Shown: positions 13,401 through 24,207 of the stretch, piece after piece
Layout of the letters: every line of letters starts with the position of its first letter
Position numbering within the stretch: position 1 is the first letter of the stretch
DNA from: Diprion similis
Lineage: Eukaryota; Arthropoda; Insecta; Hymenoptera; Diprionidae
Direction of reading: 5' to 3'
Assembly: GCF_021155765.1 (NCBI RefSeq)
Contig: NC_060110.1
Coordinates: 23,768,001-23,832,000, forward strand
Length of the DNA stretch: 64,000 bases
Notes under the pieces: model-generated
Told to the model about the DNA's origin: nothing
Seen by the model: the letters and a program-made list of their open reading frames with translations, nothing else
Database searches by the model: none
Made by a program: the position numbers and the translations under genes

Positions 13401-13577
13401 AGCGAGGCTCTTCTGGAATCCAATTTAGATCAGCCGGAAGAAAAACCTTTGCGATCAAAGAGCGAAGCTTTGCTAGAAACTAATTTCGACGTATTCACAC
13501 CCCCCGAACCTACGGAATTGACGCAGCTCTCATCGGGCTCACGCAGCAAAAGTCAACCGCTCGAGACAGCTATGTAA
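162..13577 (+). CDS. bark: Bark beetle/Anakonda homologue, 5'-partial (26 exons)
   Basis: Large single-pass adhesion-type protein; in Drosophila, Bark/Anakonda organises tricellular septate junctions. Exons: 162-322, 748-941, 1366-1540, 1763-1932, 2054-2292, 2422-2671, 2761-3146, 3307-3959, 4059-4512, 4607-4997, 5089-5519, 5614-5859, 6142-7082, 7208-7662, 7786-7982, 8070-8468, 8583-8860, 8953-9206, 9306-9517, 9607-9731, 9824-10054, 10136-10261, 11312-11570, 11684-11885, 11983-12230, 12786-13577 (TAA-type end after ETAM). All junctions are GT-AG and the 8,469 nt stay in one frame, giving 2,822 residues. Order: SRCR1, beta-helix, CUB-like, beta-helix, SRCR2, CUB-like, beta-helix, SRCR3, CUB-like, beta-helix, C-type-lectin-like, membrane segment (about 2490-2514), cytoplasmic tail of about 308 residues. 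Many N-x-S/T sites fit an extracellular protein. The N terminus and signal peptide lie upstream. The family assignment is from domain order and is strong; exon edges are by eye. Confidence 0.93.
2139..2671 (+). other. Bark CUB-like domain 1
   Basis: Residues about 262-396 form a CUB-like beta-sandwich: IEVYDG followed by a turn, LLGSVKVRNG, and a late strand LYIKFVAEP. The coding exon runs through a usable internal donor (AAA|gtacgt at 2138/2139). I kept the longer exon to 2292 because the sequence after that donor stays open and protein-like, and joins in frame to the CUB strands in the next exon. Three CUB-like blocks occur in this protein, one after each SRCR. Confidence 0.7.
4447..4900 (+). 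other. Bark SRCR domain 2
   Basis: Starting near the end of exon 9 (VRLLGGRTNLEGRLQ) and continuing in exon 10 (RWGTVCNYGW, ALVCHQLGL, then VQCTEDDVDVTKC and GIVCS), this is the most canonical SRCR of the three. It is preceded by a beta-helix-like strand block (GGKLTLQPGVTLRFPPAVG) that recurs before SRCR3. Confidence 0.88.
5461..5859 (+). other. Bark CUB-like domain 2
   Basis: The end of exon 11 and exon 12 encode a region that aligns by pattern with the other two CUB-like blocks: a Cys at the exon start (CTPGYVIGIQ), IIIHDSH in place of the VYDG strand, and YKVILEYHSG as the late strand. It is more divergent than CUB 1, so the domain name is inference from position and strand pattern. Confidence 0.55.
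7786..8180 (+). other. Bark SRCR domain 3
   Basis: Exons 15-16 encode a third SRCR: WIPICDSRF, AEVACRQLGY, then after the splice CVGIEERIEDCQIR and FVFVHC. It has the usual core cysteines. The middle loop (residues encoded at about 7910-7980) is rich in Arg and Trp and unlike SRCR1 and SRCR2. Confidence 0.85.
8690..9206 (+). other. Bark CUB-like domain 3
   Basis: Exons 17-18 encode a block with CDTDKEITIEERVLVYYKY, then GITLYDGDIYN (matching the VYDG strand of CUB 1) and LSIRLFANGASGSHG as the late strand. It keeps the two cysteines expected early in a CUB. It sits after SRCR3, completing a repeated SRCR-helix-CUB layout. Confidence 0.65.
10262..11311 (+). other. Bark intron, 1.05 kb
   Basis: This is the longest intron of the visible part of bark, between the last beta-helix exon and the exon carrying the NWWG motif and lectin-like domain. 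Donor CT|gtaagt, acceptor ccgtacag. It is AT-rich. I see no further exon or repeat in it that I can support. Confidence 0.75.
11470..11885 (+). other. Bark C-type-lectin-like domain
   Basis: Two exons encode CPPAWELVGDTCYIYI, FYSARDFCR, VWVQQLEKVDQC and CMQPNTFICE, a C-type-lectin-like fold of about 105 residues (about 2357-2478) with its cysteine framework. The usual calcium and sugar motifs (EPN or QPD, then WND) are absent, so sugar binding is unlikely. A lectin-like domain just before the membrane segment is a known Bark feature and supports the identification. Confidence 0.75.
11983..13577 (+). other. Bark transmembrane segment and cytoplasmic tail
   Basis: Exon 25 encodes a hydrophobic stretch starting IVAIGVLSSAGIALALL and ending at W, followed by a stop-transfer cluster KSKRRR. 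That places the N-terminal bulk outside and the last approximately 308 residues inside the cell. The last exon (12786-13577) is a disordered Ser/Pro/Asn-rich tail. It contains two close copies of a SEALLE motif and ends in ETAM, whose last three residues fit a class-I PDZ ligand pattern (T-x-hydrophobic). The PDZ reading is inference. Confidence 0.8.
12231..12785 (+). other. Bark last intron, with candidate 45-bp microexon
   Basis: Donor TCT|gtaagt, acceptor tattttcag. Within it 12296-12340 is flanked by ag and gt and is exactly 45 bases, encoding a basic 15-residue insert (RRKREKRVVLVPPMQ) that keeps frame on both sides. Whether it is used is unknown; see findings. Confidence 0.5.
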
Positions 13578-16500
13578 ATACGGATATATATGTATGCATA
13601 CATGACCAGCTGTGGTATATAGTGATGTACATATACAGATCGTTCATATTACTTTGCCCTGTTCGATCCGCGTTTCAACATTCCAATATGTACTCGTTTT
13701 CATTTCTCTTTATTTATTTATTTTTATTTTTTCTTTGTTTATATTTGCATTAGACACCCGACACCCTACTCTTGAATGGTATAGAAGTACTTAGGAAGAT
13801 GTGAAGGCAAAACGAAAACCATAAATCACAGGCTTGCATGGAAAAACGTACCTGATTCACAATGTCATTTACTCTGAATGTGGCTCGTCCTTTTGGCTGT
13901 TGGATCCTACATTTTTTCTGTATTCCTCTACTGGAAAAGTTGGAATTATCGTTATTAAGTAACATATGAATGTAACATTTATTGATTTCCTTGAAAAAAT
14001 GAAACTGCTTTTCAAGCTGCATATCTTTTATAATATCTTAAAACTCGTTAAAACTATAAAAGATTTGTTTGTAATTTCAATTGCTTTTCACGGAAATTGA
14101 TTGTTACCCGAATTATTCGTACATCTACTTAATAAGATTTAATTCAACGTGACCAGTGCGAAGGTTTAAGAAAGACAAATGGAAATCCGCGATTTATAGT
14201 ATTTAACAGAAGTGTTTTTGGTACGTTTTCGAAACTGTCATTGAAATTTTCAACAATCTGCATCCTCGTCGATAAATCCTGATATAAATTAACGTTGGCC
14301 TACCGCACAGTCTTCCTGATTAATAAATTTAAATAATAAATTCCCCTGGTCGATGGATTTTATACACCGAATTAGACAGAGTACGCGATTAATAATGTGT
14401 ACAATATTCACTACGAATTAAAGCTGACTGATAATTGGACTCTTTGATTTCGACAAAAGTATTGTACGACATATAAGTGTTTTCGTATTTTCTGCCGCCA
14501 CTTTGGAATGTTTCTTGTGCATAGACTGTTTAAACACATAAGTAAGTATAAACGAGCCGATAACCGATCAACGTTTCTCTAATTTTATTGGAAGAATGCG
14601 TATATGAACTGATTATTCTATCGTTAATCGACATATATAAGGTATCATCGTGATCTCCGTCAAAGTTCAGGGTATCATGTGTTCGCGAAGACGCTACTTT
14701 GGAGAGAAAAGATGAAGTTTGCTGCAATTAATCAACCACGTATGAATTCATCTGAAAAAAAAAATTGAAAAAATATTAGTGACTAAACTTATAATAATGC
14801 GTAGTATTACATTTGTGTACAAACGTATACTTAAAAAATTACACGTGCATGATCAACCAGAATGTGAAATTCCATAGTGTAAGATTTGTAATAACTTACA
14901 TAATAATTCATTGTATTGTTGTGTCCCTTTCTAATGATATAATTTCTTAATGTCATCATCGCTGTATGGAAGTTTATTATATATGTAAGATTTATTTGCG
15001 TCCATAATTGATATAAACAACTATTTAGGATTACGAATGAGTTATAATATTTTTCGTGTTTATTCTTTAGAGTTAAAAAATCTCATATTTCCACTGTAGT
15101 TAAGTGAAAGACACATACACACACTGCCAAATGCATAAGCGCGTTCATTATGTAAGTTAATGTTAATATAATACTGTTTTCGAAGTTGTGATATACAACT
15201 CGCACGAGATATCGAGCGAGTATAATAGTAGAATATTTCTATATCGATGTATAATTTTTCTATAAGTGATTATTGTTGAGCAGGTACATTAACCCCGAAA
15301 AAAATTTTTTTTGCCGGATTTGACTTGCCGTTGCGACTTCTGCGTCCAAATTAAAAAAAAAACAGACAAGCTATAAATTTGAGCGCAGAATGCCTTGACA
15401 TCAAGTTGAAATCTGAAGGAACTATCTTACGTGCATTAGAATAGATTTGAAGATTTGTTTTAATTTCATTTTTTACCTTAAGATTGAGATAATTAGTTAT
15501 AAAAATTTTCTATGCAATCGTTGGTGCATGAATTTGTCCGTCCATAATGTTAATAATTATAATTTTAATATTAAAAATATAGCATAAAATGATGCGTTAC
15601 AGTACAATTACGCAGTATTATTAAATCCTGGACATTTTCTTGCTATAAATACATCACTGGGAGAATTTTGTAAAAGAAGAGGAGACGAATACGGGGACTA
15701 TCGAATAAATAAACATTGGATACCGGAGGTCTTATAAAGGAGCTGAGATCAAACACGATGTAATTCATTTTCCATAATTAGATTATCTGATCGTTCAAGC
15801 ATCAAAGAACTGCAAAACTGGCCCGGGAGCGTTGCTGGATCTGCAATATCAAGGTACCAAGACCAAGGACAAGAATAAAGCCGACGGCTTAGGCACCGAA
15901 TAGTTACTAAGCCCTCGTCGAAATATCAAGAGACAAAGTCTCCTTCAAGGAACCCGCATTTCTCCCTTTTCTAACAATTGACTCATGCCCAAAGCCATTC
16001 TCTGTCGTACATTGGATACCTCGCAAGAGAACCAATTACGACAACGGCAGTAATTCAACAAGCACTGTATCTAAATGTGTAGAAAAACGTGAAGTAACTA
16101 TCAGGTACATAGTATGAATAAATTTTCAATTATACACACACATAAACTATTCATATTGTAATTTTGAGTTAGTATAAAATAAAGCGTTTTTCTTATAACA
16201 AAGCAAACGCAGCGAAGTACTGAGAGTACAGAACAAAAATTAGTGCCTTTGAGTTAAGTTCTAGAAAAAGACTGTTCTTGAAATAATATGTTTGCCGTAA
16301 TATTTGTAGCACGCTTTTATCTTTAAGGACCAATATTCCCTTGTTTAAATATACGGGATCAGAAGGTACCTTTGTTGTAATATACATGAGGTACAGTAAT
16401 TGTGAACGATATTGAAAGAGTTTCGAAACTGTTGAGTAATTTCGAGAACTTAAGTTGTAATTAGTTTCACAGCGGCAAGGGACTAAGGCAAAAGCTCACA

Positions 16501-17940
16501 CGGTCTTGCCAAAGCTGTAAATTAAACGATCAAAGATAAAACCTTTTATCTATGCAGTGAACGAGAGGGCGTCGAATGAAATTGCTTCGAGTTCGTCGAC
16601 TTCGCCTTTCTCACATCACTTATATTCACACCGTGCATTATTGTCTTAAATTCTGCCACGAAGTTTCCTCTCTAATGTATTTTCTCAATGCCTCCGATCA
16701 TCCCTTTCGGCAAGAATAATTTCCCAGGATGGTTGAGTATGTAAACGATGTAAACCGTAATATCGTAGGGTTTCCATGATGGAAATGGGAGAGCTTAAAG
16801 TCTGACATGATTGACTGATTGCATCGTTATTAATATCGTGTTTTTGATCCTTATCGCTAAACCGGCAGAATATTATGACTTGTTCAAACTCGGTAAAATT
16901 TTACGGGTATTTAGTTTACTCTACATAGGTACAGTGTATTTACTTTTAGGTACATAAGTTGTGTGTGCTCTACGTTCCGAAACGGCTGTTGTTCACTTGA
17001 ACTGTCTTTGCTAGAGTTCTCATCAGTTGCGTCGATGCTTCGAGCAAACAATCCTTCGTCTTTTGATTTACAAAACAGTAAACAAGCCCAGTAAATGTTT
17101 TATATATACATCATATATCGACAAAGTTTTATAACTTTAAGTTTGCATGGCCTGAAACAGCTATTAATAGTACATTCCTGAAGAATTCCCGAATGCAAAG
17201 TCTAATTAAAACCAGGAAAAGTGACACCCGTTTGTGTGCAGAAGTTGTGCATATACATCATGTGCGCAAATGTGAGAACGGATGTTGAAATCGAAAATCG
17301 AATCGCGCGAACACAGCTGACTGAATAATGCAGAGTGGGTGAAATTCCATTGGGAGAAAAAATTGTGATTTGTTAAAGTAAACAGCGTTTATCAAGGGGG
17401 TTTCGTTTGTTTGCATTCGACTGGAATAGAACTGAAAAAGATTTCGAGCAGCGAAGTGAACACGCGCGTAATTTTCTCTCGCGGCTTTGTCAGGCATGCT
17501 CGAAGGTTCCCAGGTTCCCGTCCTCCAGGGACTCTCGATCAATTACGGCTTCACATGAAAGTGATACGTACCTACACCATGAAAGGCGTAAGTCAATTCC
17601 CGTTGTTTATTCTGGGTCACCCACTACGAAGAAGAAACGTCTCTTTTATTTCGTGCAATATTCCGGGCATTGGAATCAATATTTGTGTCTAAATCGGAGG
17701 CCTTTTTCCTGGTGAGACACTTTCGCTAGATGTATGCCTCGTTGAATTCTACAGCAATTATTCAAACGCTCGATTGCATCGTGGTCTTCATGATTTGTTG
17801 ACACTGGTGTTCGGCTCTTGATGAAGCGTAATGACTGTTTTGGGAAATTAGAATTTTTTCTGTGGGAACCTGAGCATCCCACTGTAACTGAAAGGGTTAA
17901 TGAATTTACCCGACGGGTTAGTCACTCATCGATTTGATGT
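13578..17940. other. Bark 3' UTR and AT-rich spacer
   Basis: No supported coding region. The stretch just after the bark stop is expected to be its 3' UTR. Candidate polyadenylation signals AATAAA lie at 14322-14327 and 14335-14340, with more near 15700. A slightly more GC-rich patch at about 15800-16060 has no convincing ORF and no recognisable family. The remainder is AT-rich with nothing I can name. Confidence 0.5.
14322..14340 (+). terminator. Candidate bark polyadenylation signals (two AATAAA)
   Basis: Two AATAAA hexamers lie about 750 bases after the bark stop codon. They are the first close pair downstream, so they are plausible 3' end signals, but several later hexamers compete and the site cannot be fixed from sequence alone. 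Confidence 0.3.
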
Positions 17941-17944
17941 AACC

Positions 17945-18475
17945 TGATTTCAAGATTACAAGGATTTCAAAATATTTCAAAGGATTTTAAAAGATTTCAG
18001 ATGACTTCAGAGTATTACAAAAGGTTACAAGAGACTTCATGGAATTTCAAAGGATTTCAAAAGATTTTAAAAGGTTTTAGGGATTTAAAAAGATTTCGAA
18101 GATTTCAAAGTATTTTAAAAAAATTTCAGAGAATTTCAAGAGAGGATTTCATCAAATTTCAAAGATTACGGAAGATTTCGAAGATTTCAACAGATTTCAC
18201 AAGATCTCCGGAAAAGTGTACCTAAACCAGATTTCAGGAATTTCAAAAGATTTTAAAGGGTTTTGAAAGATTTCAGATGATTTCAGAGGATTTAAAAAAA
18301 TTTTAGAAGATTTCACAGATTTCAAAGGATTTCATGGGATTTCTAAATATTTCAAAGATTTCAGATGGTTTCAAAGTATTTAAAAAGATTTCAGAGAATT
18401 TCAAAAGATTTCAAGTGATTTCACATGATTTCACAAGATTTCCGGAAAAGTGTACCTAAACCATATTTCACAAGT
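17945..18475. repeat. Degenerate tandem repeat, unit about 10 bp (AGATTTCAAA-like)
   Basis: About 530 bases are built from variants of a 10-bp unit around aagatttcaa, for example gatttcaaag, gattttaaaa and gatttcagat. A higher-order period is visible: the non-repeat segment ccggaaaagtgtacctaaac occurs at 18208 and again at 18442, 234 bases apart. The 74-codon ORF inside (18001-18225) is a by-product of the period and I do not call it a gene. Confidence 0.85.
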
Positions 18476-21400
18476 GATTAACCCCTCGAATGTACCCACA
18501 AGTATAAAGACCATCCCTCAATAAAATAACCGAAAAATTATAATTGATTCTTTAATTCTTGGCTCTCCAACTTCCAAAGCCTATTTCACGGAGTCACGGA
18601 GTGACCCCGTCACCATTTTATGCTCTCTACAAGCAGCTGCTTTCATTCAGTCGGCGTTGTTCGCCAGAGGGAGGAATCGCACCCCGTGATAATCACACAC
18701 GGTAGTTTCATTGATGATCCTATGTGACGCGCCTGCGCTTCGCTGGTCTTCGAAATACGGCCGCGGGAATCTCAGCCGGCATGCCAGTCGATCTCACGAA
18801 ACCGTTACTGTTCCCACGAAAATTTACCGGATCATTCGCACCGTCCAAAGTCACTCAGGGTGACTCGACTCAGAGAATTGAAATTCGTAGAGAATCTATC
18901 CGGAGATATTTTGTGACTTGTAATTTGTCGATAACTGATTACGAGGCATTGCATTGAGTTAAAATACCGAGTTAAACTTTTAGTCAAGTTAATTTCTACG
19001 TGTTCTGTCAATGTGCGCGGATAATTGCGGGTGCAAACGCTCCGCTTCGAAGAAAATGACTTGAATTTAAGAATAAAAAAAACAAACTGCAACGAGGCCT
19101 CATCAATAATTTGCAACAGAGGTAAATTGATAATTTATTGTTAATTTTATGCACCAGTACACTGCTGAAAATATTCGGGTATCTACGAGTCTGAACCTGT
19201 AGTTTTGGCAAAGTGCCAAAAAATATATTTTTCGTCGAATTTAGATGATGCAAATTTTACATAAATTCATATCATTCAAATGTGTAAGAGAAATTTTTTC
19301 TTTATCTTTTGCTTTCCTTTCCCACCTTCTCTGTAAATTTACGCTCAACTTTCAACAGTGTATATATAATATGATATACGTGTAACATCCTTTGCCACCT
19401 TCATTACTTTGAATGTCATCACGCACGTGCGTCATCACTGACTGCTGACATACATCATGCGTTCACTAAGTAAAATCTCAGTATAAATTTTAGCCTGCGC
19501 CTTTTTTATTTTTAGAATTTTGTCTACTGTAAGTTTTTCTTGTTCACTCTGTTAATACGTATACAATTGTAGATTTTTCAAACGATAAACCAAACTGATA
19601 AATATTTTATTTACGATTTCAGACGCCTTTATTACAATACATTTATAAAAACAAAGTTTATCGTAATTTTCTTGAAACAAATTTCATATCAAATCTGGAG
19701 GTATAAGCCATTTTTTTCAATTCTTGTGCCAAATTCATACTGGCTAGTGTAGAATTGATATTGTGAGCAAAAAATTTGGGACTTTTACAATTATCTGTTG
19801 TGCGTAAACTCGAAAATATAACCTTGGAGAAACTCGCATATTTTTAAAAAAATTCTTTTTGTCACGGCCGTAAAAAATCTCATAGAAATCTTTCCTTTGG
19901 GTTATATGGAATTGCTTTGAATCGTATAACAGTTGTTAAATTAATAAAATACTTTGAAACATTACTTTTAAAGTCGATAAAAATGATCAAGTTACGTATA
20001 TTGTAAATGACATAAATAATTACATTTATTGCTACAATCGGATAACACCTGATTGGGAAATGAAAAAAAACTGAAATAAAGAAAAGTATTGAAAACTCGG
20101 ATATAAAGAGTAACGAGCTGCTTTAAATACCCAAATTGCATTCAGCATTGATCAAAAGGATTCCACCTTTTCCGTGAAAATTCAATACGTACGAAAGGCG
20201 TGAAATGAAATTATTGGGAAACATCTCAAGCAGAGCAAAGGTACAAATTAACTTTCAAGTTTACAAAGATCGTCAGAATTTGAATGTGAGATATGACAAT
20301 GCAGGAGTGAAGTTCTCTTGGCCATTATCTTGAAAAATTAACGCAATACCTTCAGCGTGTCTTAAATCGCCCGGAATTGCTCATTCTATCCCCTTGAGGG
20401 ATTTTTCGAGGTCCTGTATTAATTAATTAGTCCTCTTATTTTAATCAACTCAAAATCCTCCTTCGGATGAAAAAACGTCTCAGCTCTCAGAGATGACAGA
20501 ACTCGGAGAGTACAGAATAATCAATTAATCCAAATATATAGTCCTCGGCGAAAGCCAAGCTGCCAAACTGAATGATGCTTGACAAAGTCACTTACACAGG
20601 TGAATAAAGGTGAATCTGATAATTTCGATACTCGTGTAAATTTTCCTTAAGTTCTATTTTATCAAACTCAGCATCCAGCTCTATGAGACGATGAGACTGT
20701 TGGGCGACTTTCTGAAACTTTCTTGAAACTTACGTATGAAAGTGCCCTAAATTTTTCGTACAATCCAGCCTTTGTAACATGTGCTTATTTTCTTTTTGAC
20801 GAGTGCAATTTATGAGGTAAAGAAGAAGAATGTAAAAAATCTTGGAAAATATTTTAGAGCAATTTTCCTCCCCCTGAGACATCTTCTCATTCTCTCTCTC
20901 ACTCTCTTGCCCTTTGCGCTCGTCCTCGTGCTGTTCATCACTTCAATGAGAAATTCCACAAAACGTGGTGACTTCTAGCTCCTAGCTCGTTCCATATCTG
21001 ATGGAACGTATAATCGAGTCGCAGTCACACGTGTCTCGCATAATTGATGAGTCCTTCGTCCTTGTTGTTAGCGAATCAAGTCACGCGTAAAAGTTATGGG
21101 AAATAAGGATTGACAAGGAAAAAAATCACGACTATTCCGACCCTATAACACATTCGAGAACCAATCGGCAATAAATACAAGGTGAATGCAAAAGCACGAA
21201 TTCGCGTCTCGCTCTCGTTTGGACATCGTAAATTGCAGCAGAGCATCGTTCTGGAGAGGACTGACACCCTCTACACTTCTGCACAATATGGCGCCACATG
21301 TTATTGCACCATTATGTCAAAATACACGTCGATACGGGGAACTCCCTGGCTGTTATTTATACTATTGAAAAAATTCAATACTCTAGAAAATTTCGCAGTC

Positions 21401-24207
21401 CTGCTTTGCTTCATAAGAAGCAATTTAAAATCTTATAACACAGGAATGCGCTCCTGGAGGCTATTTATTTATTTTTTTTCGACCGGTCGTAGGAGGAATG
21501 GCGCTGTTCCTTTTTCCAATGGTAGACTACTGATTCTGAGTCAATCGATCGATGGAAATCGGCTGGTAAATTACGCAGGTAACCCTTTGATTTTGCCGTT
21601 CATTATAGGATTTTAAGTTTGCATTTAATCGTTGGATCACGGTGTCTCAGAAGTAAAGTCTGAATAAAGTTACTCAAGGATTCTTAAAACGAATGGAATA
21701 GTTGGGTAAAAACTGAACCGTCGATCAGATTTTATTGTACTTGAAACCGTGCTTGAAACTTAATTTCCTCGAGAATTCCTGACACGTGATTGGGTATATA
21801 ATATACAGCTTTTGTAGCTGGTTCGACAATGTGTGTCCACCTTTAGAGAATTTTTTTTATAAAATTTAATTCAAGGACCATCGCTATTGAAGTTTCGCAA
21901 GTATTGTTAGGATATTTGACACGAGGGTCAAAGGGTGACAGTCTTGAAGAAAAGAAAATTCGGTACCTCTGAATCTTATAACCAACCTCACACCGTTTTT
22001 TAAAGGTAGCAAACGACTAAAACCGGCGCTGAGAGACCTGTTTCACCTCAATATTTATCACTTTTTTAAGTGTGATTCCATGAAAGTTGAAAACGTTTGA
22101 GAAAGGGAGAACGCGTCCAAAGACAGTGCCACATGCCGTTTGTCATTTATGTAACCGATGGGACGTTTCCATTTATTACACCTCACAACATATAAAACAT
22201 ATCAGACACTGTGGATCCTTTTTCTTCAGCTGGTATCGGAGCGGAGAATCGTTCACATCGTCTTGGCGGTTCTTTCGCGTATAAATCAGGCATGAATGAA
22301 GAATGAATAGGGAATCGTTGTCATTTCGATGAAAATCATGAATTCAGATTTCGTGCATCGGCTGGACAAAATAACTTTCCTAGAAAACGTACAATTTAAA
22401 GCAAATTCCGCTTCTGAAGCTGAAGAACATGACGAGTCGAGACGGAAGCTTCTTAAGGACTCTTAAGTCGGTGGGCTTAGGGTTCTGAGGCGAGAAATTC
22501 ATGAAAATATTTTATCACGTGGAATGTAATATTAATGGAAGCGACTCGGTTAGCACGGTGTTCATTGGCCCGTGCGATTGCGAATTGCTATTTATTGCGA
22601 TGGATGTTGGTTCGTCTAATTGCTACATTGGCGACAAAAAAAAAAAAAAAAAAAAAATTTGTTCAAACGTGAAATCATACGGGGAACTCGAGGATGCAAA
22701 TCATTGCTGCTAGTCAAAGGAGCCAGTAATCATCTGGCCGTGTAGACGAGGCTAACTATAAATTTAATCGTCATTTATTGGAGGACAATTCTCTGTTGAC
22801 ATTTGCCATTTTACCGGTGGAAAATTGTGCGACGGACAAAACTTTGGAACACAAAATCTTGTTCTGCTCAAACTTTCGACTCGCTTTTTAAACCGACCAA
22901 CGTGAACTAAACCTTGACATACGAAACACAACGAAAGAGCGTGAAAGCGTGAAAGCGTCATTGAGTCCAGGCCTTGAGACGAAGAGACGTATGGCGTATA
23001 AATACGACATCACATCCGGGATGAGGGGCTTAATTTCAATCGTTGACAACGCAATTACCCCGTTGATTGAATACGACGCATCAACCGGGGTGAAAGTGTT
23101 GTCATAATCAATCATATACGCTCTTCAAGTATAATCGCACACAGATTTGTATGTAATTAGAGACGACGCGTTGATTTGTGTGATGGTGTCAACTGCAACT
23201 AAAAACCCTTGAAAACAAATCGCGTGGGTTGTGTCTCGGTATCGACAAATCGCTCAAATTCACCAACTAAAACTTTGACGATTGAACTTTGAAAGATCAT
23301 TTTGCATGAGTCGTTGGATATGATACAATTTTTAAACGTAATATTTAAACGGAATAAGATATATGTATAATGTACAGATTTATTCAACGATTCTACATTA
23401 AATTTTCCGGCTGAACTTTCCCAGCTTTTGAAATAACGAATCGATCCCACGTGATAATGAAGGTCGGGTAAGAATAACACATCCCCGAAATACCGAGAAG
23501 GATTGGCAAGGTTAGCGAACGATATTGTAAAGACGGATTTTCTGATTAATGTTGTTTGAGCTATTCGTTACCCCACGCCTAATGAATTCCTAACATAAGA
23601 TCCAATCCGATCTCGCGTTTAGTGGAGCTTTTTGATTTGGTTGAACGGATTCACACTCAACCGTTTCGAATTCCATTGTAGGTAAAAATCTTCTATCAGA
23701 GGGTTGCCTTATTTTTGTGTTAATTCGAATGCATCGTACTCAGTTTATCTTTGTGCAACGATTCGAAGAAGAAAGGAGTCTGATAACACTAACGTTTATG
23801 ATTTCAGAAAGCATTTGCTGTATCAAGAGAAGGAACTGAGCCAGGATAGTGATTGAGATGAGGATTCAACGGTGCTTTGAAGGATACTTAAACGGTCCAC
23901 TGAACTTGTTGATGCGCAGCTAAGTCGACGACATGCCTGATAAAAGCGACAAACGGAACCTCAGCCAATTCCACAACTGAACTCCATAAACACCGGTAGA
24001 AATCAAAGAGCCAAGTTTTTATCTCGAACCTCGAACCCGGCAGGACAGAATCACGATGCAACGAACTAAAATGACGCCAGTCTTGCATGCGAATGGCTTA
24101 CAGAAAATTGGAGAGGCTTGCCTCGATCGATGAGAGGATACTGATCCGTCCGCAAAGCTGAACGAGACTTGTAAAACACTCGATTATTCACATCGAATAT
24201 TCGCGTC
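18476..24207. other. Spacer upstream of the GPCR; possible 5' UTR exons
   Basis: No supported coding region. The interval 18560-18850 is GC- and CpG-richer than its surroundings and holds an arthropod initiator-like TTCAGT at about 18647-18652, so it may be a promoter. A pyrimidine-rich acceptor at 23801-23807 could start the exon carrying the receptor start codon, giving about 400 bases of 5' UTR. A 22-base A run lies at 22636-22657. Nothing else recognisable. Confidence 0.4.

Noticed and set aside
18001-18225. 74-codon ORF rich in Phe, Lys and Arg
   Set aside because: It lies wholly inside the 10-bp tandem repeat; the protein periodicity is a consequence of the DNA period.
21182-21616. 144-codon plus-strand ORF in the spacer
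   Set aside because: No recognisable domain, AT-rich codon use, and a second overlapping ORF in another frame; treated as chance.
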